From an uncultured Akkermansia sp. (GTDB taxonomy: Bacteria; Verrucomicrobiota; Verrucomicrobiia; Verrucomicrobiales; Akkermansiaceae): a stretch of DNA of 45,473 bases. The notes under the pieces are model-generated. The model had not been told where the DNA came from. It was given only the letters and a program-made list of their open reading frames with translations, and made no database searches. Position 1 is the first letter of the stretch. The number at the start of each line of letters is the position of its first letter. This document shows positions 1 through 8,044 of the stretch, piece after piece. The translations under genes were made by a program, and so were the position numbers. The stretch covers positions 1 to 45,473 of the forward strand of contig CANQBZ010000017.1 of NCBI GenBank assembly GCA_947589295.1, in the 5' to 3' direction.

Positions 1-996
1 GAACCAGACGATGAGGAGCGCAATGAAGGTCATGATGGCATTGGCAACTTTACTTCCTACCTTTTTCATCACCCACCGGTAGCTTCGTGAGATGGTCGTA
101 TCGCGAGCAAGCGGCAGAAACATGATCGGCATGAACATGTAGTCGCGGAACCAGCTCCCCAGTGATATGTGCCACCTCCGCCAGTATTCGGTGATGCTGC
201 GCGAGATATAGGGGTAATTAAAGTTCTCCAGGAATTTGAACCCGAAGATGGAGCCAAGGCCGATGGCCATGTCAGAATACCCGCTGAAGTCGTAGTATAT
301 CTGGAAGGTGTAGCAGATCGCTCCCAGCCAGGTGGTCATGCAGTCCAGTTGGTCGATCGGTTGAGTGAAGACTTTGTCGGCTACGGCTCCCAGGGTGTTG
401 GCGAGGAGAACCTTCTTGGCGAGTCCCACGATGAAGCGTTTTACTCCGTAGGCGACCTTCTCGAAGTCCACCGTGCGATGCTCAATTTGGTCGGCGACGT
501 CATGGTACTTGACGATAGGTCCCGCCACCAACTGCGGGAAGAGCGTGATGTAGAGCGAGAGTTTGTAGATGTTTCTCTGAGGCTCAACTTCCTCCCGATA
601 GACATCCACAACGTAGCTGATGGCCTGGAAGGTGTAGAAGGAAATACCGATGGGCATGATGACCTTGATGAAGTCGATATGCCCTCCGAATAGTGCGTTG
701 ATGTTTTCGACAAAGAAGTTGAAGTACTTGAAGTAGAACAGGAAGCTCAGGTCTCCAAGAATAGTGAGCAATAATAGCGTCTTTTTACACTTGTATTTTG
801 AGATCAGAAGGGCTCCGACGTAGTTGATGATGATGGTGAGCAGCATCACCGCCACGTACCGCGGCTCACCCCAGGCGTAGAAGAAGATGCTCGCCAACAG
901 CAGGACATAGTCCTTCAGCTCCTTCCTCACCAAAAGGTGCAGAGCGCACACGATCGGCAGGAACAAAAACAAAAATACGGTTGATGAGAATAACAT
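1..996 (-). CDS. MBOAT-family O-acyltransferase (AlgI-like), partial
   Basis: The reading frame is open from an ATG at 994-996 to the window edge and gives 332 residues, so the C-terminal part is missing. It is a multi-pass membrane protein of the MBOAT family, related to AlgI/DltB-type proteins that move acetyl groups across the membrane for polysaccharide O-acetylation. The family motif YWRRWHISLG, which carries the catalytic histidine, is visible near residue 270. The N-terminus MLFSSTVFLFLF and the motif FFYAWGEPRY are also typical. Only 3 bp separate it from the upstream SGNH/AlgX-like gene, so the two are almost certainly one acetylation unit: MBOAT moves the acetyl group and the SGNH partner places it on sugar. 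The polysaccharide made by the surrounding cluster is the likely acceptor (inference). Confidence 0.9.
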   Translation of the reverse strand, partial: MLFSSTVFLFLFLPIVCALHLLVRKELKDYVLLLASIFFYAWGEPRYVAVMLLTIIINYVGALLISKYKCKKTLLLLTILGDLSFLFYFKYFNFFVENINALFGGHIDFIKVIMPIGISFYTFQAISYVVDVYREEVEPQRNIYKLSLYITLFPQLVAGPIVKYHDVADQIEHRTVDFEKVAYGVKRFIVGLAKKVLLANTLGAVADKVFTQPIDQLDCMTTWLGAICYTFQIYYDFSGYSDMAIGLGSIFGFKFLENFNYPYISRSITEYWRRWHISLGSWFRDYMFMPIMFLPLARDTTISRSYRWVMKKVGSKVANAIMTFIALLIVWF

Positions 997-999
997 AGC

Positions 1000-3489
1000 T
1001 TATTTGGTTGAACTGAGGTCGCGAAGCCGAGGTAAGTCATTTGAGTGAATGGAAAGGATGAGAATATCCGGCTTAAAGGAGAGAATATCTTTTTTATATA
1101 ACTTCATGACTTTGAATTGGTCGGCTGTTTTCACTTGACCTCCGTTCAGCCTGATATATTTAGTTTGTGCTGACGAATATGGTAAAAACTGGAGGAAATC
1201 TTCATTCTGTGAGGTCCCAAGAAGCATGATCTTGTGTTTCCCATCAGGATAAGTGAAATGCTTTGTATGCTTCCCAACTTGAATCGCCATTTTGTCTCCA
1301 TTCTTGTGGTCATAATAGTTGTACAACACTCGTTCTGAGAGGGGGACAAGTTCGCTGTCACTAGAGTTAAAGAGCCCCCAAAAATGCGGCGGGTATCTAT
1401 AATCTCTAAAGTAGTCGTCGCGCTGCAACCAATTTCTAGATTTTTGATAGTCATCCAAGGAGGCAATCGGTATATCAGGGAAATCCTTGCATACCTCTTT
1501 CATCAGCTCGCAATATCCGACAAAGGCACCCCAGTCTGTCCAATGGTGCGAACATTTGAAGAATACAAAATCTTGCTTAGTCGCGTTGCGAAGCGCATTA
1601 TACGGATAGACATAAGGAAGGTGGTGGTTCCGCACCTCACTCCTGACGGTTTCCTTTGCCTTTGATACCTTCGCAAATTGTTTTCTATCAAAGCTATAGT
1701 TATCCTCAATGAGTTCCTTGTAAATACTCTCCTTTGGGGGAACCTCGAGAATGTAAAGTTTGATTTGATTTTGCCGGCAAAACAAATCTAGCTGCAGCAA
1801 ATTTTGGACGATAGCTTGGAGGGAAGGTGGTCTACAGTCCAGATCTGGCACAAAAGGAATAACAAAGTCCCAACCGATTTCTTTAAAATAGACAGCTCTA
1901 TGTGTCCTGATGATGTAGGATAATTTATTTCGGATGACATCGTGTAGTTTAACCAAGGCAGCACGTCCACAGAAATGGTCGTTAAACCATTTCTCATACC
2001 CCCCCCCTGTATCAACATTACCTCTCAAAATTTCCTTCATCTTAGGTTTCACTGCAAGCATTCTGTTCTCACGTTGAGATTTCACCCCATCCGAAATATC
2101 CATCGTTGGAATGAATAAACAACAGAAAAAAACAATTATGAGTAGGGCATCACTCAGTCCGATAACTCTATGGCGTTTAGCAAAGACGGAAAATAGACGC
2201 AATAGCAAGAAGAAAAGCAGTAGATTCCCTGTAATGAGGTACCATAGGTTCCTGGATTTCAAAAATGTAAAATCATGAATGGTGAAATGATGCCTACAGA
2301 ACTCAGCCTCAATCTGTAGGATATCGTTATTCCTGATGGGAATTTGTTTAGTAAAGCCTTCTAGAAATGAGAGAGTTCTAGGTTCAGCGAAAAGGACAAT
2401 GCCGTTTATTTTGAGGTTTCGCCAATCAGTTAGCACTGAATACAAAATACCGTAATCATCAAATACTTTCGGTCCTTTCAACATTAGTGTTATTTTTCCA
2501 TCACGCTGAGATTTAAGATGAAGCGAAAGTTTTTGCCAATTTCCCTGTGTTCTCAAATTTAAAGTGGCCCATTGGCGATTAGGGGCGTTCGTAAAAAACG
2601 GAGAAGGATCATTCAAGGGTTGAGGTATCGATTGAAGGGTGAAAGGTGCTTCTCCTGAGGTCTTGCCTTCATATAGCAGATCAAGTTGTGCTTCCTTGTT
2701 GAAAAGAGTGTGAATAAAGCTACCATAGTCGAGTTTCGTCCATAATGGAATGCACAAAATATTGGCTAATAAAGTGAGAATGGTCGAAAATAAAATTTCA
2801 TGCTTGTGAGATTTAATAAACTTTCCAACATCACTTAGCATGATACCCTTCTGTTGAATTATATTATGAACCGACTCTTTGATGGCGTCATATGAGAAAA
2901 AGACAAACAGTGAGCAAAGAATGAATAATCCAAATAGCCGCTCCCATCTGATATTCGTGAAGGAGAACGGCTTTTGGATATCAAGGTTTAATGTCAAACT
3001 TTTTCCAATCTCCACATTTTGTGTTCTATATATGAATGGTTTGTTGTGCCAAACAGTCTTCTCCTGAGCAATGGGATTCCCGTTAAGTCGTATATTTTCA
3101 AAGCGCACCCAAGCTGGTTTCACTTGTTCATTGATGCGATGCCACTCACCGCGAAAACGCATTTCAAACGATAGTTTCTTGCCTTTTCCTCGAGGGATAA
3201 GTGTTATTTGATGAGATTTTTTCAGGTAGGAGGCAGGAAACTGCACCACAACTCCTTGGTTATGGCGTTTGTCCAATAATCCCCGTAGCTTGTACACTTG
3301 TAAAGACTTCCCTTGAACCTCAATTTGTCCGTCACTCACATCTCCGGCAAAGGCAATATCTACTCGGCCGAAATTGCCATGGTGGGTCCACTTGGCATCG
3401 TCTGTCAAAAATGCACTTGGGAACAGTGCTGCCAATACAATACTAATTCCCAACCCTCCTAAGACCGCCTTTATGATTTTTTTGTTCAT
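1000..3489 (-). CDS. SGNH/AlgX-AlgJ-like (DHHW-type) membrane acetyltransferase partner
   Basis: 829 residues. There is an N-terminal membrane anchor at about 7-25, then an extracytoplasmic region. Further hydrophobic segments lie at about 185-203, 235-260, 415-435 and 445-465. The C-terminal third resembles the SGNH-like acetyltransferase domain of AlgJ/AlgX and DHHW proteins. It has a KCSHHWTDWGAF motif near residue 647 and a GTSQNED motif near 759 that carries the likely nucleophilic serine. Family members normally have Asp-x-His (DHHW); here the aspartate is replaced by serine. The gene lies 3 bp upstream of the MBOAT gene, which supports O-acetylation of a surface glycan. A run of nine G on the coding strand (1999-2007, codons near 495) precedes the catalytic domain and could slip. 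Base composition is clearly more AT-rich than in the housekeeping genes to the right. Confidence 0.75.
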   Translation of the reverse strand: MNKKIIKAVLGGLGISIVLAALFPSAFLTDDAKWTHHGNFGRVDIAFAGDVSDGQIEVQGKSLQVYKLRGLLDKRHNQGVVVQFPASYLKKSHQITLIPRGKGKKLSFEMRFRGEWHRINEQVKPAWVRFENIRLNGNPIAQEKTVWHNKPFIYRTQNVEIGKSLTLNLDIQKPFSFTNIRWERLFGLFILCSLFVFFSYDAIKESVHNIIQQKGIMLSDVGKFIKSHKHEILFSTILTLLANILCIPLWTKLDYGSFIHTLFNKEAQLDLLYEGKTSGEAPFTLQSIPQPLNDPSPFFTNAPNRQWATLNLRTQGNWQKLSLHLKSQRDGKITLMLKGPKVFDDYGILYSVLTDWRNLKINGIVLFAEPRTLSFLEGFTKQIPIRNNDILQIEAEFCRHHFTIHDFTFLKSRNLWYLITGNLLLFFLLLRLFSVFAKRHRVIGLSDALLIIVFFCCLFIPTMDISDGVKSQRENRMLAVKPKMKEILRGNVDTGGGYEKWFNDHFCGRAALVKLHDVIRNKLSYIIRTHRAVYFKEIGWDFVIPFVPDLDCRPPSLQAIVQNLLQLDLFCRQNQIKLYILEVPPKESIYKELIEDNYSFDRKQFAKVSKAKETVRSEVRNHHLPYVYPYNALRNATKQDFVFFKCSHHWTDWGAFVGYCELMKEVCKDFPDIPIASLDDYQKSRNWLQRDDYFRDYRYPPHFWGLFNSSDSELVPLSERVLYNYYDHKNGDKMAIQVGKHTKHFTYPDGKHKIMLLGTSQNEDFLQFLPYSSAQTKYIRLNGGQVKTADQFKVMKLYKKDILSFKPDILILSIHSNDLPRLRDLSSTK
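1999..2007 (-). repeat. G9 homopolymer tract inside the SGNH acetyltransferase gene
   Basis: Nine consecutive G on the coding strand encode three glycines in the motif DTGGGYEKWF. In the present length the gene is in frame. Loss of one G shifts into a frame that stays open only to about 1788, which would remove the catalytic SGNH domain. This is the usual layout of a slipped-strand contingency locus, but switching is inferred. Confidence 0.8.
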
Positions 3490-3507
3490 ACCGTTTTTCC
3501 AAAAAAC

Positions 3508-5157
3508 TCACGGTTTGAGTAACTTCCTTATAACCTCGCGTTCATAAGCTAAATTATGTCTTTCATCGGTCAGTATTTTCCCATCAGTGTGAGCCCATAC
3601 CACTTTACCTTCATCCTTAAACGAAAAACCGTAACAATCTCGTTGCGTAAAGTCCGGATTCACTGAATGGATGAGGGAGAGAAGAATCAATCCTCCACTT
3701 GGATGGGGGCACACGTGCCACGTATAACGCATTTCTCCGAGCGTAGTGGGGCGGAGGATGTTCCCATCGTTTGCATTTTTTTCATAACGCGCTATCAATT
3801 CATCACTGTACGCGTGCGCCCATGGATTGCACCCCATAAAGGAAAATTTGGGGTTTCCTCGATTGTGAGTTCGTTCTTCCTCGGCAGTCTCGCCTGGCGT
3901 ACGATGACGCATATCACATTTTGAGCCGTAATCCTTGGAATATGCCGGGGTCAAGTTGTAGGTATTCATGCGGATAACAAAATCGTAAGCATCGATTTGA
4001 GCACCGAGCCCTTTGCCTACTTCCTGCGGCCCGTTGCCGACCAAAGCAACGCGTTTGTTAGCGAAAAGTTTTTCCAAGGAGTATTCTTGCGTATTTTTGT
4101 ACAACTCGCGAAAGAGGGCTGACTGACGCGCATATTGTTTTTCACCGTTGCGGAAAGCTAAATCGGCGACAGGCAACCAATGAGCTGTTTCTTTGCCCTG
4201 CTTTTTCTTGTAAAGGTCCAATAAGTAGAGAGCTGTCTCATCATCCTTTTCATCAAGGTAAAAGCAAATCAAAAATGGCAAGAAGTATTCCGGAAGCACG
4301 TACCGAGCAAAAATGGGGTTTTTAATTGTTTTGTCGAAATAGTGATGGGCCGTTGTCGGGTCCATGCATAATGTCAGAGGAACCATAACACAGTACAATC
4401 CCATATGGGGCGCATTATTCTTGAAGAAATACTCCGCGCGCTTGAGTTGGGCCTCGGGAGTGAAGGTACTCGACCCATAATGCCGAAAAGTTTCAACCAA
4501 AGGGAGGTAGGCCTCATTGATATAGTCGTCTAGAAATGGCTGCTGCATTTTCTTGAGAGTGGACTCATAAGTTAAACCGACTTCTCCGTGGGGTAACTCT
4601 AATTTAGGCATAAGCCGTCCCGGTAGTTCCGGGCATATGTCTTTCATAAAAATGTAACGCCTTAACCTGACTATTTCATTCTTGATAGACTGTAGTTCCT
4701 GTTCATTGCCTGAGGCTGAAGGACTTTTCAATCTTGGCTCTACAAGAGGATGCAACTTGGCGATGCTTTCTTGAAGCTCACGCAAGCTCTCCTTCTCACG
4801 CTTCTGCCAGTCAAGTATACAAGCGTGGAGTTGGCTCATATTTTCTGCAGTTGCGGGGGAGAGTTTTCCCGACAGGAGATGTTGGATATTGGTCGCTAAT
4901 TCCTGCAAATGCACGATATTCTTCTCCCAGGATTCCCGCATATCCTTGCTATCTGCCTCGCTACTGTGCACAAACTTCGCAAGTTCTCGGACAGTTTCTT
5001 GCAACTCCTGAATTTGCAAAAGTATATTTTGTCCTTGCTGAGCTTGAGTCGGCATCTCCTCCTTGTCGTGACTGTGCGTCCATTCCCGGCGCAGATAATC
5101 ACGTTTGCTCTTCTTCGGGATGAAAGAACATAAAATGTTGGCAATCGTTTTATTCAT
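3508..5157 (-). CDS. GT29 (sialyltransferase-family) glycosyltransferase with N-terminal coiled coil
   Basis: 549 residues. Residues about 40-170 are rich in heptad-like Gln/Glu/Leu and probably form a coiled coil. Residues about 190-350 form a helical region of unknown fold. From about residue 370 the protein carries the sialyltransferase (GT29) motifs: VGNGPQEVGKG followed by DAYDFVIRMN (sialylmotif L), HPSGGLILLSLI near 485 with a following YGF (sialylmotif S), and HNLAYE at 534-539, matching the H-x4-E of motif VS. GT29 enzymes use CMP-activated acid sugars, usually CMP-sialic acid, and in plants probably CMP-Kdo-like donors. Two CMP-sugar synthetase homologues lie just upstream, which fits. 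The ATG overlaps the TGA of the HAD gene (ATGA), so translation is probably coupled. Sugar donor and acceptor are not known. Confidence 0.8.
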   Translation of the reverse strand: MNKTIANILCSFIPKKSKRDYLRREWTHSHDKEEMPTQAQQGQNILLQIQELQETVRELAKFVHSSEADSKDMRESWEKNIVHLQELATNIQHLLSGKLSPATAENMSQLHACILDWQKREKESLRELQESIAKLHPLVEPRLKSPSASGNEQELQSIKNEIVRLRRYIFMKDICPELPGRLMPKLELPHGEVGLTYESTLKKMQQPFLDDYINEAYLPLVETFRHYGSSTFTPEAQLKRAEYFFKNNAPHMGLYCVMVPLTLCMDPTTAHHYFDKTIKNPIFARYVLPEYFLPFLICFYLDEKDDETALYLLDLYKKKQGKETAHWLPVADLAFRNGEKQYARQSALFRELYKNTQEYSLEKLFANKRVALVGNGPQEVGKGLGAQIDAYDFVIRMNTYNLTPAYSKDYGSKCDMRHRTPGETAEEERTHNRGNPKFSFMGCNPWAHAYSDELIARYEKNANDGNILRPTTLGEMRYTWHVCPHPSGGLILLSLIHSVNPDFTQRDCYGFSFKDEGKVVWAHTDGKILTDERHNLAYEREVIRKLLKP

Positions 5158-5789
5158 GGTGTTATTTTAATCAATATAAGAATCTCCTCCGGCGTGCTGG
5201 CATAGCTCGGAATGTTACGGAAGCCGAAGCCATAATTGACACCGAGGAATTGAACACCTGCGTCTTTGGCTGCCTGTTTGTCGCCCTCAGTATCACCAAT
5301 CATTACCACAGTGCTCGGATCAAAAATTCCCAATTCTTCTAAACATTTCTTGATGAGGTCGGCCTTTGTCAGCTTGTTTTCATTGTCCGCACCGATGATA
5401 GGATCACAGTAGTCAGCTAATCCGAAGTGTTCGCAAATCTCCGTCGCATAATCTTGGCGTTTATTCGTAGCTATCGCCTGCTGAATGCCTGACTTATCCA
5501 AGCTCGAGAGCACATCTTCCACGCCGGAGTACAGAGAGGCCTTAAAGAGGTCGTGCGACTTATAACGTTCGCGGAAAATATCTGCGGCACGTTGAGCCTC
5601 TTCCTTATTCAGACCGAAATGAGTCATGAAAATTGTTTGCGGCGTGGGCCCGATGAATGACTCTAGCTCCTCATCCGTCTTGGAGGATAAGTAGCACTGT
5701 TCGATAGCGTAGCGGTATGCCGCTGTTAAACCCTCTTGCGTGTTCAGCAGCGTGCCGTCAACATCCCATAGAACCGTCTTAATTTTCAT
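5154..5789 (-). CDS. HAD-superfamily phosphatase (Gph-like)
   Basis: 211 residues from the ATG at 5787-5789; a longer frame exists but that N-terminus lies inside the preceding gene and has no similarity. HAD motif I is DVDGTLLN at residues about 8-15, motif II is ATNKR, and the metal-binding motif is GDTEGDKQAA. The cap and length are those of phosphoglycolate-phosphatase-type enzymes. It overlaps the aldolase gene by 11 bp at its start and the GT29 gene by 4 bp at its end, so the three are tightly coupled. In acid-sugar pathways a HAD enzyme often removes phosphate from the 2-keto-3-deoxy acid before CMP activation (KdsC in the Kdo pathway). That role is a reasonable inference here; the substrate cannot be read from the sequence. 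Confidence 0.85.
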   Translation of the reverse strand: MKIKTVLWDVDGTLLNTQEGLTAAYRYAIEQCYLSSKTDEELESFIGPTPQTIFMTHFGLNKEEAQRAADIFRERYKSHDLFKASLYSGVEDVLSSLDKSGIQQAIATNKRQDYATEICEHFGLADYCDPIIGADNENKLTKADLIKKCLEELGIFDPSTVVMIGDTEGDKQAAKDAGVQFLGVNYGFGFRNIPSYASTPEEILILIKITP

Positions 5790-7332
5790 AGCGGGAGGTG
5801 GTGATGAACCGAATGCGGATGGGAAACTTATGGAGCATTTCGACCATGACATCGTTGCGTCGATCTGTTTCTTCTCCCAGTCGCGCATTGTTGATCATCT
5901 CCGGAGCGTAATAGTTGTCATTATCCGAAGCGAAGCCGTCCAGACCCGCGAAGCTCACCGAATTGACGCCGATCTTCATCAACACCTTCAGGAGCATCAA
6001 TGCCACATTGTCTGCCATATCCGAGTTGTTCAGATACGACCCATAATTTAACTTGGGCACGTCGTTCGTCCGGATATTGGAAGTTACAATAACATTGCTC
6101 AAGTCGCTTTGCTCGGAAAAGCGTCGGGCATTACTGATAAATACCTTATCCACCCGGATATTTGCCGGGCGGAAGTTGATGCTAATGATATACGGCTGTT
6201 CTTTGGCAATATAGTCTGTAATTTTCTGCGCTTCCTTGACAATGCTCTTGCCGGGAGCCAAGATTAAAATAGCTTTGTCTTGTACAGCACGGTGAAGTTC
6301 ATCTAACAGAGCATTGTCATTAACTTCATTTTTCTGGTACTTCAGGTACAGGTCTTGGATCAGTTTCTCATCGTAATTGGATCGTTTGTCATCGGGAATC
6401 ATCGCGAGAATTTCACTGATGCTTTCCACAGAAATCGACGCTTTATCCATCAGGAAAGAGGAGTAATTCGGATGGCACCTCATCGATGCTGCCAGGTAAT
6501 ACGGGACGTTGTACCCCCACGGCATCTTTGCGTAAATTTTATTAATCTGTTCATCGATGATTTTGAGGATCGGCACCAGATTATAAGTTTTCTCAAAATT
6601 GTCATTCAGGTACTGCAACAGCAGCTCCGTACACAGATTACCCGCTCCCCTCCCCATGCCCCGAACAGAAGCATCGATGATCAATTCTCGATCTGCGTGC
6701 TCTTCAACCAACACCTGAGCACTGGAGAAAGAAAGCTGCAGGTTGTTATGCGAGTGGAAACAAATGCCCACTTCCGGCGCCAGGTTGTAATCCATGAGCC
6801 TGAAGATATGCAAGAGTTGCCTCACGCTCATGAGCCCTAAGGTGTCAACAATCGATAGGCCATGGGCTTTCATCTCATTAACACAATCAACAATATACAG
6901 CAATTCCTTGTCGGAGTAGACGTAGGTGTGCGTTGGATTCACAAATATTTTGAACCCTTTATCGCTTACCTTTTTACAAAACTCCAGAGCTTCTTTATAC
7001 TGCTCCGGCTTGAAGATAACACGCACCCCATCGATCATCCCTTCCTCCCTCTCGGGAATCTCAGCTACATCGTATTGCCCATACGTAATCATTCCCAAAA
7101 ACTGAGTCTTCGTCTGCGGAATCACGAAGGGACTTAATTCACTTACCCTGTTAAATAAGGTCTTATGAACATTGTACTGACAATGCTTTAAGAAACCCAA
7201 TTCAACGTAATCCACTCCGCTTTGAACCAGATTTTTGACAATGCTCTTAATAGGCTCATAACCAAAAATCCAATCGTTAATATAGCCCCCGTCTCTCAGG
7301 GTGCAATCTAACACTGTAATGCTTCTCTTCAT
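5779..7332 (-). CDS. DRE-TIM (HMGL-like) aldolase fused to a C-terminal domain of unknown function
   Basis: 517 residues. Residues 1-290 form an HMG-CoA lyase-like TIM barrel: LDCTLRDGGY at the N-terminus (metal-binding Asp and catalytic Arg), DTLGLMSV, HSHNNLQLS (two metal-ligand histidines) and DASVRGMGRGAGN. The closest described relatives by motif are 4-hydroxy-2-oxovalerate aldolases and isopropylmalate/homocitrate synthases. Residues about 340-517 contain ILAPGKSI, VFISNARRF and VSFAGLDGFA. They look like a Rossmann-type domain, perhaps related to DUF115/MptE-like domains, but I am not sure. The gene sits between the CMP-sugar synthetases and the HAD phosphatase. An enzyme that adds pyruvate to a sugar aldehyde would yield a 2-keto-3-deoxy acid suitable for CMP activation (inference). 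No NeuB or KdsA homologue is present to do this step. Confidence 0.8.
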   Translation of the reverse strand: MKRSITVLDCTLRDGGYINDWIFGYEPIKSIVKNLVQSGVDYVELGFLKHCQYNVHKTLFNRVSELSPFVIPQTKTQFLGMITYGQYDVAEIPEREEGMIDGVRVIFKPEQYKEALEFCKKVSDKGFKIFVNPTHTYVYSDKELLYIVDCVNEMKAHGLSIVDTLGLMSVRQLLHIFRLMDYNLAPEVGICFHSHNNLQLSFSSAQVLVEEHADRELIIDASVRGMGRGAGNLCTELLLQYLNDNFEKTYNLVPILKIIDEQINKIYAKMPWGYNVPYYLAASMRCHPNYSSFLMDKASISVESISEILAMIPDDKRSNYDEKLIQDLYLKYQKNEVNDNALLDELHRAVQDKAILILAPGKSIVKEAQKITDYIAKEQPYIISINFRPANIRVDKVFISNARRFSEQSDLSNVIVTSNIRTNDVPKLNYGSYLNNSDMADNVALMLLKVLMKIGVNSVSFAGLDGFASDNDNYYAPEMINNARLGEETDRRNDVMVEMLHKFPIRIRFITTSRYEN

Positions 7333-7346
7333 CCTTTGATTGTGTG

Positions 7347-8039
7347 TTATTCACCCCCATGGGGTTCACTCGAATCAGTCCTGTTGTACAAAAACTCTGC
7401 GAAAGCGAAATCTTGTTGATCATCGATATCAACAGCCTTGTGCTTGGGAAGAGTGAGCATATAGGGTCTATGTCCGAAGAAATAGGACCACTTCACCATA
7501 TCTTCGCGTGATGCTACATAAAATCCATTAACGATCACTTTCCAATCCGGGAGTTGCTGTGAGGGCACATGGCCCAGACCTGCTTTGTAATTTACAGGAC
7601 CCCTACCATCCCATAAGTATTCCTTGAACGATTTCACGGATATAACGCTGTCATATTCTCCACTCAAGACCTCCTCCTCGTAGGTTCGTATAGCCCCCGC
7701 AAAGTCATTTTCATCACACAAAGGACATACGCAGGGAGCCCAAATAACATTCTTCCCCCTTGCCCCGTGCTCCGCACAATAGGAAACGACTTCGCCAAAT
7801 GATTTCGTTTTTTCATCCGCGTATTCTATGGGGCGTTTGTGAATAGAAACACCTTCTTCACAAGCCATCTGAAGCATCTCGGAGCTGTCCGATGAAACTA
7901 CGATCTCTCCAATCATAGGAACTTTTTTGAGTTGACGGATTTTGTGAATGAGTAAATTAGATTTTCCGAAAGGAAGGATGTTCTTGTTAGGTAACCGTTT
8001 TGAACCTGCCCGGACGGGTATGATAGCGCTGTATTTCAT
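7347..8039 (-). CDS. CMP-acid-sugar synthetase homologue (NeuA/KdsB-like), copy 2
   Basis: 230 residues. The N-terminus carries IPVRAGSKRLPNKN, the nucleotide-binding signature of acylneuraminate cytidylyltransferases. VVSSDSSEM, LPDWKVIVNGFYV and VDIDDQQDFAFAE follow in the usual order; the last contains the metal-binding Asp pair. NeuA-type enzymes join CTP to a 2-keto-3-deoxy acid sugar and release pyrophosphate. The start lies 5 bp after a second, divergent homologue, and the stop is 14 bp before the aldolase. The substrate could be a nonulosonic or octulosonic acid or something new; sequence alone cannot say. Confidence 0.85.
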   Translation of the reverse strand: MKYSAIIPVRAGSKRLPNKNILPFGKSNLLIHKIRQLKKVPMIGEIVVSSDSSEMLQMACEEGVSIHKRPIEYADEKTKSFGEVVSYCAEHGARGKNVIWAPCVCPLCDENDFAGAIRTYEEEVLSGEYDSVISVKSFKEYLWDGRGPVNYKAGLGHVPSQQLPDWKVIVNGFYVASREDMVKWSYFFGHRPYMLTLPKHKAVDIDDQQDFAFAEFLYNRTDSSEPHGGE

Positions 8040-8044
8040 CCTCT

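Noticed and set aside
169..693. 174-codon plus-strand frame
   Set aside because: It lies wholly opposite the MBOAT gene, whose frame shows the family motif and a catalytic His.
5790..5888. 33-residue N-terminal extension of the HAD protein
   Set aside because: It lies inside the aldolase coding region; the HAD fold starts at the internal Met.
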